From an uncultured Anaerovibrio sp. (GTDB lineage: Bacteria > Bacillota > Negativicutes > Selenomonadales > Selenomonadaceae): a stretch of DNA of 49,931 nucleotides. Position numbers and translations under genes: made by a program. Where the stretch lies: positions 1 through 49,931 of the forward strand of contig NZ_CAMYWM010000005.1 in the NCBI RefSeq assembly GCF_947302755.1, in the 5' to 3' direction. Positions 26,060 to 35,121 of this stretch are shown piece by piece. Below the pieces are notes generated by a model, which searched no databases, was not told where the DNA came from, and saw only the letters and a list, made by a program, of their open reading frames with translations. The stretch's first letter is position 1; each line of letters starts with the position of its first letter.

Positions 26060-26314
26060 ATGAAGACGGCGAATAACCATAGTAGTGAGAATAAGGGTCG
26101 GGAAGCCGGGGGCTTGTCCCAGGCGTTGAAGGCCTTTGGCGTCCTGGGGGGCATAGGTATTTTCTTTGCAGTAGTTATAGGGATTTGTATTTTCATGGGT
26201 TCCCTTGCAGATGACCTTCTGGGATTGGCCTATGGTGGGAAGCTGGTTGGCATTATTCTGGGGGTTCCTGTGGCCTTTTATTTAACCTACAAGCAGCTTA
26301 AAGGCATAATTTAG
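26060..26314 (+). CDS. AtpZ/AtpI-like small membrane protein
   Basis: 84 residues with two membrane helices (about ALKAFGVLGGIGIFFAVVIGICIFMG and LVGIILGVPVAFYLTYKQL) separated by SLADDLLGLAYGG. This pattern is that of the AtpZ/'F0F1-ATPase subunit' family found just before atpI in many Firmicutes, thought to help Mg2+ supply or c-ring assembly. The start ATG 26060 has CAGGTG 6 nt upstream. The track start at 26021 has no site. It is separated from atpI by 150 nt that carry another promoter. Confidence 0.7.
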   Translation: MKTANNHSSENKGREAGGLSQALKAFGVLGGIGIFFAVVIGICIFMGSLADDLLGLAYGGKLVGIILGVPVAFYLTYKQLKGII

Positions 26315-26369
26315 GCTTTATTTCCTGCTTTTCATCGTATGAAAATTAGGTGAATACGCTAATTACTTA

Positions 26370-26378
26370 TGCTATAAT
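26370..26378 (+). promoter_or_regulatory. Extended -10 promoter before atpI
   Basis: TGCTATAAT, a perfect extended -10, 87 nt before atpI. The -35 region (GTGAAT at 17 nt) is poor. It probably drives atpIBEFHAGDC. Confidence 0.5.
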
Positions 26379-26464
26379 TATAGTTATCTTATGTTGGTTT
26401 TTTGCCGGCATAGAATAATATTATATTCAACGAAGACGGGTAATGTACTTGTCGGAGGAGGAAT

Positions 26465-26842
26465 ATGCGGGAAGTTATATCGACTAACGTCCTAAGGATG
26501 TTAAGAATACTGGGAGTGCTGACGGCCATAATGGCAGTTTATCTTCTGGTATATGGGCAGATAATTTTGCTTTGCGGGGTAGCAGCCGGTTATATTATGG
26601 GTATTGCCTGGTATGGTATTATGCTGGGACGGTTGTGGCGCAGTGCGGATATGACTGCAGCCCAGGCAAAGAGTACCATGGCAATGGGACTTATTTTGCG
26701 TCTGTTACTGCTGGGGGCTGTATTTGCCGTGGCTATCCATATGGGGATGGATCAGTTTGTGGCAGTGGTCACAGGCTTTGCCATCGTTTATCTATTGGGT
26801 ATGGTCCTGTTGATACAGACCAACTACAGCAGATATCTGTAA
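26465..26842 (+). CDS. atpI: ATP synthase subunit I
   Basis: Small polytopic protein (125 aa, four hydrophobic helices) that assists c-ring assembly. The sequence has low similarity by nature. The call rests on the helix layout (RILGVLTAIMAVYLLVYG, IILLCGVAAGYIMGIAWYGIML, MGLILRLLLLGAVFAVAI, FVAVVTGFAIVYLLGMVLL), length, and place directly before atpB. A strong GGAGGAGG site precedes ATG 26465. Confidence 0.78.
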   Translation: MREVISTNVLRMLRILGVLTAIMAVYLLVYGQIILLCGVAAGYIMGIAWYGIMLGRLWRSADMTAAQAKSTMAMGLILRLLLLGAVFAVAIHMGMDQFVAVVTGFAIVYLLGMVLLIQTNYSRYL

Positions 26843-26909
26843 GTGAGTCGATGTAAATTCTCATGTTGTGTCCGGCATGGTCCGGATACATTAGAAGGGG
26901 GTATAGGTT

Positions 26910-27578
26910 ATGCATGAAATCGGTGTTCGCGAAACAGTGCAGTTTGCCGGCCTGACCTTCAATTGGGAGACACTGGTGATGACCTGGATAAGTATGGCCA
27001 TTGTTTTATTAATAGCTATACTTGCCACCAGGAACCTCAAAATGGTACCAACTGGTGCCCAGAACATTGTTGAGGGACTCATCGTGTGGCTTAGGGAGCA
27101 GACGCTTACCAGTCTTGGTCCAAAGGGAGAATTCCTTTGTCCATTGATTGTGACATTGTTCCTTTTCCTGATTGTAGCCAATTGGCTTGGTCTGGTGCCT
27201 ACTATGGCATCGCCGACAAATGATCTGAACACCACCTTGGGCCTGGCACTTTTCATTATCGTTATGGTACACACTTTGGGCGTATACATGAAGGGAATGC
27301 ATTATATTAAGCATTTCTTCCAGCCGTTCCCAATATTTGTTATCATTAACGTTATTGAGGAAATCGCCAAGCCAATCACACTGGCCTTCCGTCTATTTGG
27401 TAACATTCTGGCAGGTGAGATTCTCATCATTATTTTGCTTATGCTGGCTAAATGGGCAATTCTCCCATCTGTAGCATGGCTGGCTTTCAGTTTGTTTATC
27501 GGCGGAGTACAGGCATTTATCTTCACCAGCCTTTCCCTGGCTTATTTGGCCAATGCAGTAAAGGACAGTGAGGAGTAG
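26910..27578 (+). CDS. atpB: ATP synthase subunit a
   Basis: Membrane subunit forming the two proton half-channels against the c-ring. 222 aa with five or six helices. The essential Arg lies in ITLAFRLFGNILAGE, preceded by the conserved INVIEEIAKP. FIGGVQAFIFTSLSLAYLANA is the conserved last helix. AGAAGGGGG lies upstream of ATG 26910. A 167-nt spacer with hairpins follows before atpE. Confidence 0.95.
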   Translation: MHEIGVRETVQFAGLTFNWETLVMTWISMAIVLLIAILATRNLKMVPTGAQNIVEGLIVWLREQTLTSLGPKGEFLCPLIVTLFLFLIVANWLGLVPTMASPTNDLNTTLGLALFIIVMVHTLGVYMKGMHYIKHFFQPFPIFVIINVIEEIAKPITLAFRLFGNILAGEILIIILLMLAKWAILPSVAWLAFSLFIGGVQAFIFTSLSLAYLANAVKDSEE

Positions 27579-27605
27579 GAACGTTTTCTCGTTATTTTTA
27601 CTATG

Positions 27606-27652
27606 AAATCTTAGCGAAGCAAATCCGAAGGATGCAGATGAGCTTTAGATTT
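27606..27652. repeat. Structured repeat in the atpB-atpE spacer
   Basis: AAATCT (27606-27611) pairs with AGATTT (27647-27652) and AGC with GCT inside. The text between (GAAGGATG-AGATGAGCTTTAGATTT) matches the element at 16482-16534, with compensating arm changes. An outer imperfect pair GTTTTCTCGT (from about 27583) with ACGACGAAAAC (to about 27709) encloses both this and the next hairpin. Confidence 0.55.
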
Positions 27653-27666
27653 TGTGTAAGAGCGTA

Positions 27667-27687
27667 GTGCAAAATATTATTTTGCAC
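27667..27687. repeat. Perfect hairpin before atpE
   Basis: GTGCAAAAT pairs with ATTTTGCAC around a 3-nt loop, 59 nt before the atpE start. A hairpin upstream of the strongly expressed c subunit is often a processing or stability element. That role is an inference here. Confidence 0.6.
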
Positions 27688-27745
27688 GGAGTTTATCACG
27701 ACGAAAACAGAAAAAATCGTTATTTATTTTAAGGAGGATTATCTA

Positions 27746-27997
27746 ATGGAACATTCAGTTATGGTAGCGGCAGCTATGATCGGTGTAGGTATTATTATGG
27801 GTTTGGCAGCAGTTGGTGCAGCTTTAGGTGATGCACTGGTAACCAGTAAGTTTATTGAGGGCTTGACCCGTCAGCCAGAGGCAAAGAACGCACTCTTCAC
27901 TAACACCCTGATTTCCGTAGGTCTGATCGAGGCAATGTGTATTATCGCCACCGTTATTGCCCTGATTATTCTCTACGCTAATCCGCTCATCAAGTAA
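27746..27997 (+). CDS. atpE: ATP synthase subunit c
   Basis: Ion-carrying ring subunit, 83 aa hairpin of two helices with the polar loop EGLTRQPEAKN (RQP). The helix-2 carboxylate is E62 in GLIEAMCIIATVIAL. It is followed by Ala, not Ser/Thr, so the standard Na+ motif is incomplete. Helix 1 carries an extra acid, D29 in ALGDALV, at the place corresponding to Q32 of the Ilyobacter Na+ enzyme and I28 of E. coli. The coupling ion cannot be read with certainty. AAGGAGG lies upstream of ATG 27746. Confidence 0.96.
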   Translation: MEHSVMVAAAMIGVGIIMGLAAVGAALGDALVTSKFIEGLTRQPEAKNALFTNTLISVGLIEAMCIIATVIALIILYANPLIK

Positions 27998-28040
27998 TTA
28001 ACGCTGCCGATGAGTCTATTAAGTAGAGGGGGCAATAGAA

Positions 28041-28544
28041 TTGATTGATATTAACGCAACATTAATTGCGCAGATGCTGAACTTCTTGGTTCTTGTTGTT
28101 CTTCTCCGTATTTTTGCGTACAAGCCTATTGTTAAGATGTTAAAAGAGCGTGAGGAAAGAATCGCCGGCAGTATTAAGAAGGCTGACGACGATGCAGCAG
28201 CTGCTGAAGCTACCCTGAAGCAGTATCAGGAACAGCTGGCAGGTGCCCGTGTAAAGGCTCAGGAGATCATTGACAAGGCAGAAAAGCGCACTCGTGAAGA
28301 TCATGAGGCCAGCATGCAGACAACCAAAGCTGAGATCGATCAGATGAAGCATGCTGCCCAGCAGGAGATTCAGAGGGAACGCGCTCTGGCAGTTGAAAAG
28401 CTCAAGGGACAGGTTGCTGCACTTTCCATTGCCGCAGCTGAGAAAATCGTTTCCAAGAATATTGATGCTGCTGAGAATGAAGCACTTATCAAGGAGTTTA
28501 TCGACCAGCTCGATAAGGACAAGATTGGTGATTTGCCATGTTAA
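28041..28544 (+). CDS. atpF: ATP synthase subunit b
   Basis: Peripheral stalk subunit: one N-terminal membrane helix (LIAQMLNFLVLVVLLRIFAY) and a long charged helix (about residues 40-150, rich in Ala/Glu/Lys) that dimerises and reaches F1. 167 aa is normal. The start is TTG 28041 with GAGGGGG upstream. Its end overlaps atpH by 7 nt. Confidence 0.93.
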   Translation: MIDINATLIAQMLNFLVLVVLLRIFAYKPIVKMLKEREERIAGSIKKADDDAAAAEATLKQYQEQLAGARVKAQEIIDKAEKRTREDHEASMQTTKAEIDQMKHAAQQEIQRERALAVEKLKGQVAALSIAAAEKIVSKNIDAAENEALIKEFIDQLDKDKIGDLPC

Positions 28545-29080
28545 ATATACAGCTTGCCCGTAAATACGGGGTTGCAATCTTTGAGATTGCCAAAGAGGAA
28601 AATCAGCTTGAAAAGTACGGCAAGGAGCTTGCCCAGGTAAGCCATGACCTCTTTTCCCAGGCTGATCTTAAAGGCTTCCTGACCAACCCGCAGGTACAGC
28701 CTCAAGCCAAGAAGGAACTTATTACCAAGCTTTTAAAGGGTGAGGTTTCTGACTTGATGTTCAAGTTTTTGCTGCTTCTGGTGGACAAGCGGCGCATCGT
28801 GCTGCTGGAGGCCATTAACGAGTGTTATCAGGAACTGTCCAATAAAGCACAGGGCATTGTAATCGCTGATGTAACCAGTGCCTTTGATTTAAAGTCAGAG
28901 CTTAAGGCAAGTCTTGGCCGCAAATTGGAAGAAGTGACCGGCAAAAGGGTACAGCTGCGCATGCATGAGGACAAGAAAATCATCGGCGGCGTAGTTGTAA
29001 AAATCGGTGACAGGCGCATCGATGGCAGTGTCACCGGTCGTTTGCAGGCCCTGAAGGCTGAATTAATGGCAAGTAATTGA
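28538..29080 (+). CDS. atpH: ATP synthase subunit delta
   Basis: Links F1 to the b stalk (OSCP-like). 180 aa. The N-terminal helical domain starts ARKYGVAIFEIAKEENQ, and the C-terminal region carries the family signature GKRVQLRMHEDKKIIGGVVVKIGDRRIDGSVTGRLQAL. It overlaps atpF by 7 nt, consistent with translational coupling. Confidence 0.94.
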   Translation: MLNIQLARKYGVAIFEIAKEENQLEKYGKELAQVSHDLFSQADLKGFLTNPQVQPQAKKELITKLLKGEVSDLMFKFLLLLVDKRRIVLLEAINECYQELSNKAQGIVIADVTSAFDLKSELKASLGRKLEEVTGKRVQLRMHEDKKIIGGVVVKIGDRRIDGSVTGRLQALKAELMASN

Positions 29081-29102
29081 GAAAATGGGGTGACAGCGAA
29101 GT

Positions 29103-30620
29103 ATGAAAATGAATCCGGAAGAAATAACAGCCATTATCAAGGATCAAATCAAGAATTATAATGTTGATTTGAATGTTGATGATGTAGGCACTGTTATCGA
29201 AATCGGTGATGGTATCGCCCATGTTCACGGCCTCAGCAAGGCTATGGCAGGCGAGCTGCTGGATTTCGGTAACGATATATATGGTCTTGTTCTTAATCTG
29301 GAGCAGGACAACGTTGGTGCAGTTATTCTTGGTGGCGATACTGCCATCAAGGAGGGAGATACGGTAAAGCGTACCGGCACCATCATGCAGGTTCCTGTAG
29401 GTGAAGCCATGGTTGGCCGTGTAGTAGATGCACTGGGCCGCCCGGTAGATGGCAAGGGACCTATCAATACAACCGAATATCGTCCGGTGGAGTATAAGGC
29501 TCCTGGTATCGCTGACAGAAAGTCAGTACATGAGCCGCTCCAGACTGGTCTTAAGGCAATTGATGCCTTGGTACCAATTGGCCGTGGTCAGCGTGAGCTG
29601 ATTATCGGTGACCGCGGTACCGGCAAGACGGCCATTGCCGTAGATACCATTCTGAACCAGAAGGGCCAGAACTGTACCTGCGTTTATGTGGCCATTGGTC
29701 AGAAGGCCTCCACCGTTGCCCGTGTAGTAAAAACCCTGGAGGATGCCGGGGCTATGGAATACACCATCGTAGTTGTTGCTACAGCCTCCGACAGTGCTCC
29801 GCTTCAGTATCTGGCTCCTTATTCCGGCGTTGCCATGGCCGAGTATTTCATGTACAAGGGCGGACACTGCCTCTGCGTATATGATGACCTTACCAAGCAT
29901 GCTGCCGCATATCGTGCCATGTCTCTGCTGCTCCGTCGTCCACCAGGACGTGAGGCATATCCTGGCGATGTATTCTATCTGCATTCCCGTCTGCTGGAGC
30001 GCGCAGCCAAGCTTTCCGATAATTTAGGTGCCGGTTCCATTACCGCCCTGCCAATTATCGAGACCCTGGCCGGCGACGTTTCTGCATATATTCCTACCAA
30101 CGTAATCTCCATCACCGATGGTCAGATAATGCTGGAAACTGATGCCTTTTATTCCGGTATCCGTCCGGCAATCAGCGTGGGTCTTTCCGTATCCCGTGTA
30201 GGCGGCAGTGCCCAGATTAAGGCTATGAAGCAGGTAGCTGGTACCATGCGTCTGGATTTGGCCCAGTATCGTGAGCTGGCAGCCTTTGCCCAGTTCGCCT
30301 CCGATTTGGATAAGGCTACAAAGGCCCAGCTGGATCGCGGTGCCCGCATGGTTGAGACCTTGAAGCAGGCCCAGTATTCTCCGCTGGCCGTAGAGGAGCA
30401 GGTGGTTGTAATCTTCTCCGCCGTTCGTGGCTTCCTGACGGATATTCCTGTGGCCAAGGTGGTTCCTTTCCAGGCCGATTTGTTGAAGTTCATGCACAAT
30501 GAGCACGAGGCTGTTCTTCAGAAGATTGCGGATCAGAAAAAGCTGGATGATGCTTTGGAGACCGAGATTTCCAAGGCTATTGAGGAATTTAAGGAAACTG
30601 TAACCTATAAGATGGCATAA
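29103..30620 (+). CDS. atpA: ATP synthase subunit alpha
   Basis: Non-catalytic nucleotide-binding subunit of F1. 505 aa. It begins [14 protein letters not shown], with the Walker [12 protein letters not shown] (about residues 169-179), [12 protein letters not shown], and the C-terminal [17 protein letters not shown] containing the conserved alpha-subunit Ser/Arg region. Ribosome site GGGGTGACAG lies upstream of ATG 29103. Confidence 0.98.
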   Translation: MKMNPEEITAIIKDQIKNYNVDLNVDDVGTVIEIGDGIAHVHGLSKAMAGELLDFGNDIYGLVLNLEQDNVGAVILGGDTAIKEGDTVKRTGTIMQVPVGEAMVGRVVDALGRPVDGKGPINTTEYRPVEYKAPGIADRKSVHEPLQTGLKAIDALVPIGRGQRELIIGDRGTGKTAIAVDTILNQKGQNCTCVYVAIGQKASTVARVVKTLEDAGAMEYTIVVVATASDSAPLQYLAPYSGVAMAEYFMYKGGHCLCVYDDLTKHAAAYRAMSLLLRRPPGREAYPGDVFYLHSRLLERAAKLSDNLGAGSITALPIIETLAGDVSAYIPTNVISITDGQIMLETDAFYSGIRPAISVGLSVSRVGGSAQIKAMKQVAGTMRLDLAQYRELAAFAQFASDLDKATKAQLDRGARMVETLKQAQYSPLAVEEQVVVIFSAVRGFLTDIPVAKVVPFQADLLKFMHNEHEAVLQKIADQKKLDDALETEISKAIEEFKETVTYKMA

Positions 30621-30639
30621 GGCTGCGAGGTGATTTTAT

Positions 30640-31497
30640 TTGGCTAGTTTACAGGACATACGCCGTCGTATTAAGAGCGTAAAGAGTATACAGCAAATCA
30701 CAAATGCCATGAACATGGTAGCAACCTCCCGGCTTCGTCAGGCCAAGGAGGCGGCTGTTGCCAATAAGCCTTATGCAGAAAAAATGGCTCAGGTCGTATC
30801 TGATGTTGCCGCAAATGTGACTGATTTCAGTCATCCCCTTTTGGAACATTATCCAGGGGGCAAGCGCCTCATTTTGGTAATGGCTTCTGATAAGGGCCTT
30901 GCTGGAGCCTATTCCAGTAATGCCATTAAAGAGGCTGTGGCCCAGGTGGCGGATAAGGGCAATACCCAGCTTATAACTGTAGGCCGTAAAGCGAGGGATT
31001 ATTTTTCCAACCGTAGCTATGATGTTTCCGGCGAGTACATTGGTATCAGCGAACGCCCTAAGTTTGAAAATGCCAAGGAGATAGCTGAGGACATTATTGA
31101 GCGTTTTAAGTCCGGGGAAATTGAAGAGGTGTTCATGGTATATACCAGGTTCGTTTCGGCAATTAACTGTGTACCTGAAACCGTTAAGCTGCTGCCCTTC
31201 GGCAATCTTGCCGCGGAGGAGGGCGAAAAGAAAATTCGTACAGAATACATCTATGAGCCAAATGCAGCGGAGGTGCTGGGGTATCTGCTGCCGCAGTACT
31301 TAGTTACCACTATTTATGCGGCACTGCTTCAGGCTTCGGCCAGCGAGCTCAGTTCCCGTATGAATGCCATGAGTAATGCTACGGATAATGCTCAGGAGCT
31401 TATCGCAAAACTTGATTTGCACTATAATAAAGTTCGTCAGGCCGGCATAACCCGCGAGATCACAGAGATCGTGGGCGGTGCTGAGGCACTTAAATAA
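30640..31497 (+). CDS. atpG: ATP synthase subunit gamma
   Basis: Central rotor shaft. 285 aa. N-terminal helix SLQDIRRRIKSVKSIQQITNAMNMVATSRL and C-terminal helix ELSSRMNAMSNATDNAQELIAKL..YNKVRQAGITREITEIVGGAEAL are the typical coiled-coil pair. Start TTG 30640 with GAGGTGA upstream. Confidence 0.97.
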   Translation: MASLQDIRRRIKSVKSIQQITNAMNMVATSRLRQAKEAAVANKPYAEKMAQVVSDVAANVTDFSHPLLEHYPGGKRLILVMASDKGLAGAYSSNAIKEAVAQVADKGNTQLITVGRKARDYFSNRSYDVSGEYIGISERPKFENAKEIAEDIIERFKSGEIEEVFMVYTRFVSAINCVPETVKLLPFGNLAAEEGEKKIRTEYIYEPNAAEVLGYLLPQYLVTTIYAALLQASASELSSRMNAMSNATDNAQELIAKLDLHYNKVRQAGITREITEIVGGAEALK

Positions 31498-32922
<1,425 letters not shown>

Positions 32923-32925
32923 TCC

Positions 32926-33354
32926 ATGGCTACAATAAAGCTAGAGATTGTATCTCCGGATAAGGTGGTTTATTCTGCCGATATTGATATGCTGATTGTC
33001 CGTTCCACTGATGGTGAGCTGGGTATTTTGCCCCACCATGCTCCATTGGTAACCGGTCTGGTGCCCCATGCCATGCGGGTAAAGCTGGAAGGTACCGAGA
33101 AGCTGGTGGCAGTAGGCGGTGGCTTTATGGAGGTTCAGCCGGAAAAAATTTCCGTGTTGGCGTCTGTGGCAGAGCTGCCAGAGGAAATTGATGAAGCCCG
33201 TGCCCGTAAGTCCATGGAGCGTGCCAAGCAGCGTATCCATGATTATAAGGCGGGAGGCGAGGCCAGAGGGGATATTAATCTCCTGCGGGCTGAGGCATCC
33301 CTCCAGCGTGCATTGGCACGGCTTAAGGCTCTTGGAACCAAGGGCGAGGCATAA
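32926..33354 (+). CDS. atpC: ATP synthase subunit epsilon
   Basis: Rotor subunit and inhibitor of ATP hydrolysis. The N-terminal beta-sandwich (IVSPDKVVYSADIDMLIVRSTDGELGILPHHAPLVTGL) is followed by the C-terminal helical hairpin (EIDEARARKSMERAKQRI). 142 aa. It starts 3 nt after the atpD stop and closes the operon. Confidence 0.96.
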   Translation: MATIKLEIVSPDKVVYSADIDMLIVRSTDGELGILPHHAPLVTGLVPHAMRVKLEGTEKLVAVGGGFMEVQPEKISVLASVAELPEEIDEARARKSMERAKQRIHDYKAGGEARGDINLLRAEASLQRALARLKALGTKGEA

Positions 33355-33369
33355 AATGATAATACAGTT

Positions 33370-33397
33370 GGACTGGTCTTCTGACCAGTCCTTTTTT
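33370..33397 (+). terminator. Strong terminator of the ATP synthase operon
   Basis: GGACTGGTC (33370-33378), TTCT loop, GACCAGTCC (33383-33391), then TTTTTT. Perfect 9-bp stem. Confidence 0.92.
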
Positions 33398-33472
33398 ATG
33401 GGTGTGTTCAAAAAATTATAGCCGTCCTAATCTAAATTCTCCCCTGCCCATCTATGGCAGTATCGTAAAATA

Positions 33473-33481
33473 TGGTATAAA
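33473..33481 (+). promoter_or_regulatory. Promoter candidate for the STAS-condensation/MATE unit
   Basis: TGGTATAAA resembles an extended -10, 37 nt before ATG 33518. The -35 is not obvious. The ribosome site GAGGTGAAG follows at 33505-33513. Confidence 0.4.
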
Positions 33482-33517
33482 GAAACAATATATTTTTGTG
33501 CTATGAGGTGAAGCTGT

Positions 33518-33590
33518 ATGGAACTCACTGTTGATATAATCAGGAAGTAGGCAGATTGCAGAATAATTGTTATGAAGCTGGGGGGCGGCT
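33518..33590 (+). pseudogene. Out-of-frame remnant of the STAS N-terminus
   Basis: From ATG 33518 (site GAGGTGAAG) the frame reads MELTVDIIRK-TAG-ADCRIIVMKLGG. This is what the first two strands of a STAS domain look like, and it would join RLDANTV of the main ORF if the six-G run at 33580-33585 had one more G. So two lesions separate it: TAG at 33548-33550 and a one-base shift at the G run. Alternatively it is a 10-codon leader peptide ahead of the ORF that begins at TTG 33556. Confidence 0.5.
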
Positions 33591-35121
33591 GGATGCCAAT
33601 ACGGTCAGCTGCTTAAATGAACGGATGGACAGCTTGTCGACGGATTTTGATGAGCTGCATTTTAATTTGTCCAAGCTGAATTATTTGTCATCAGCGGGCC
33701 TGCGTATGGTGCTGGCCGCCCACAAGTGGGCTGATAAGGAAAATATCAAATTTAAGGTGGTCAATCCCAATGCTGATGTCAGCGATGTCTTTGAAATGAC
33801 CGGCTTTAACCGTTTCGTTGATATTATCCATACTGAAGAGGACAGTGAGGATGGCACCATGTCCGACAGTATGGAGGATTTTTACCCGCTGCGGCCAATC
33901 CAGCGGTGGATGCTGGATACTCATTTGCAGAAGGCCAAATCCACCATGATGAATGCCGGAGGTCTGGCTAGATTGGATGATTCCATTGACATGGAGCGAT
34001 TGGCGGATGCCCTTAATGGTACCCTGGCGGCCCATGACATTTTTCGGTGCCGGTTATTGTTTCACCCGGAAACCGGGGATTTGTGCCAACGGTTTGACGG
34101 CAGCCTGTCCAAGGTGCGGCTTGAGACCATGTCCGAGGAGGAATTTCAGCGGCGCAAGCAGGAGCTGAAAAAGCCATATCAGATTATTGACAGGCCCCTG
34201 TTTCGCATTTATTTAATGATTACTCCATCGGGAAAATATCTTTACACTGATTTTTACCATGTGATCATGGATGGTGTGGCGGTGTCCATGCTGTTCTTCC
34301 GGGAGGTGGATCTCCGCTATAGGGGAAAACCGGTTAAGCAGGAGGCCTATAGCTATGCGGAGTATGTTCGTCAGGAGGCGGATAAAGCCAAGGATGAGGC
34401 GGGAATAGCCTACTGGCGCACTATGCTGAAGGATTTTGCGGAGGAAAAGCACCTGCCACCAATTGACAAATCAGATGGAAACTGGAAGTTCGATGCCCAT
34501 TTGGCAACTTTACAAAATATCAGCAAGGATTTTTTCCGGGAAAGCGGGTATGCTGAACAAACCTTTTTAATGGCCGGGGTAATGCTGGCCATGGCCAAGT
34601 CGGCGGGCAGCAGGGAAACTATTATGAGCTATGTGCATAATGGCCGTGCCAACCGAATGGAAATGCGACTTATGGGCCTGATGCTTATCCAAATACCCGT
34701 CCGTTATGACTATAATCGGGATATGACCGTAGATGAGTATATCCATGATTTGGACGCCAAGCTGACTGAGGGCTTCCAATATCGGGACAGCTTAGGGACA
34801 GTCTATAGCGAGGGGCTGGAGGATGATTGCGCCAGCTTTATTTTGCAAAAGGGGAATATCATGGGCAATGCCAGCGGAGAGATTTCATTGTTCGGTACTA
34901 AGGCCGTTATTCAGGATCTGCCGCAAAATAAGGCATCTGCTGTAGAGAATTCTCTGGATATTCATGTTATTATCGAGGATGATGACAGCTATCGCCTGAA
35001 GCTGGAATACGACGCCAGCCGCTATTCTGAGGAGGCTATGGGCAGATTTGCCCAGCTGGTGGATGACATGATGAAGGGCCTGCAGCAAAAGGATAAATCC
35101 GTATTGGAGCTGCTGGCATGA
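33556..35121 (+). CDS. STAS domain fused to an NRPS-type condensation domain
   Basis: The first ~95 residues are a STAS (anti-sigma-factor antagonist, SpoIIAA-like) domain: GRLDANTVSCLNERM, then LNYLSSAGLRMVL, where S46 matches the Ser that is phosphorylated in SpoIIAA-type proteins. From about residue 105 (MEDFYPLRPIQRWML) to the end it is a condensation/acyltransferase-like domain of the NRPS fold with YHVIMDG (H235, D239, G240; the HHxxxDG motif with the first His replaced by Tyr). No adenylation or carrier domain is present. The STAS N-terminal strand is missing in this frame. TTG 33556 does have AGGAAG 8 nt upstream. It overlaps the next gene (ATGA). The biochemical function is unknown. 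A regulated acyl or peptide transfer is one guess. Confidence 0.75.
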   Translation: MQNNCYEAGGRLDANTVSCLNERMDSLSTDFDELHFNLSKLNYLSSAGLRMVLAAHKWADKENIKFKVVNPNADVSDVFEMTGFNRFVDIIHTEEDSEDGTMSDSMEDFYPLRPIQRWMLDTHLQKAKSTMMNAGGLARLDDSIDMERLADALNGTLAAHDIFRCRLLFHPETGDLCQRFDGSLSKVRLETMSEEEFQRRKQELKKPYQIIDRPLFRIYLMITPSGKYLYTDFYHVIMDGVAVSMLFFREVDLRYRGKPVKQEAYSYAEYVRQEADKAKDEAGIAYWRTMLKDFAEEKHLPPIDKSDGNWKFDAHLATLQNISKDFFRESGYAEQTFLMAGVMLAMAKSAGSRETIMSYVHNGRANRMEMRLMGLMLIQIPVRYDYNRDMTVDEYIHDLDAKLTEGFQYRDSLGTVYSEGLEDDCASFILQKGNIMGNASGEISLFGTKAVIQDLPQNKASAVENSLDIHVIIEDDDSYRLKLEYDASRYSEEAMGRFAQLVDDMMKGLQQKDKSVLELLA

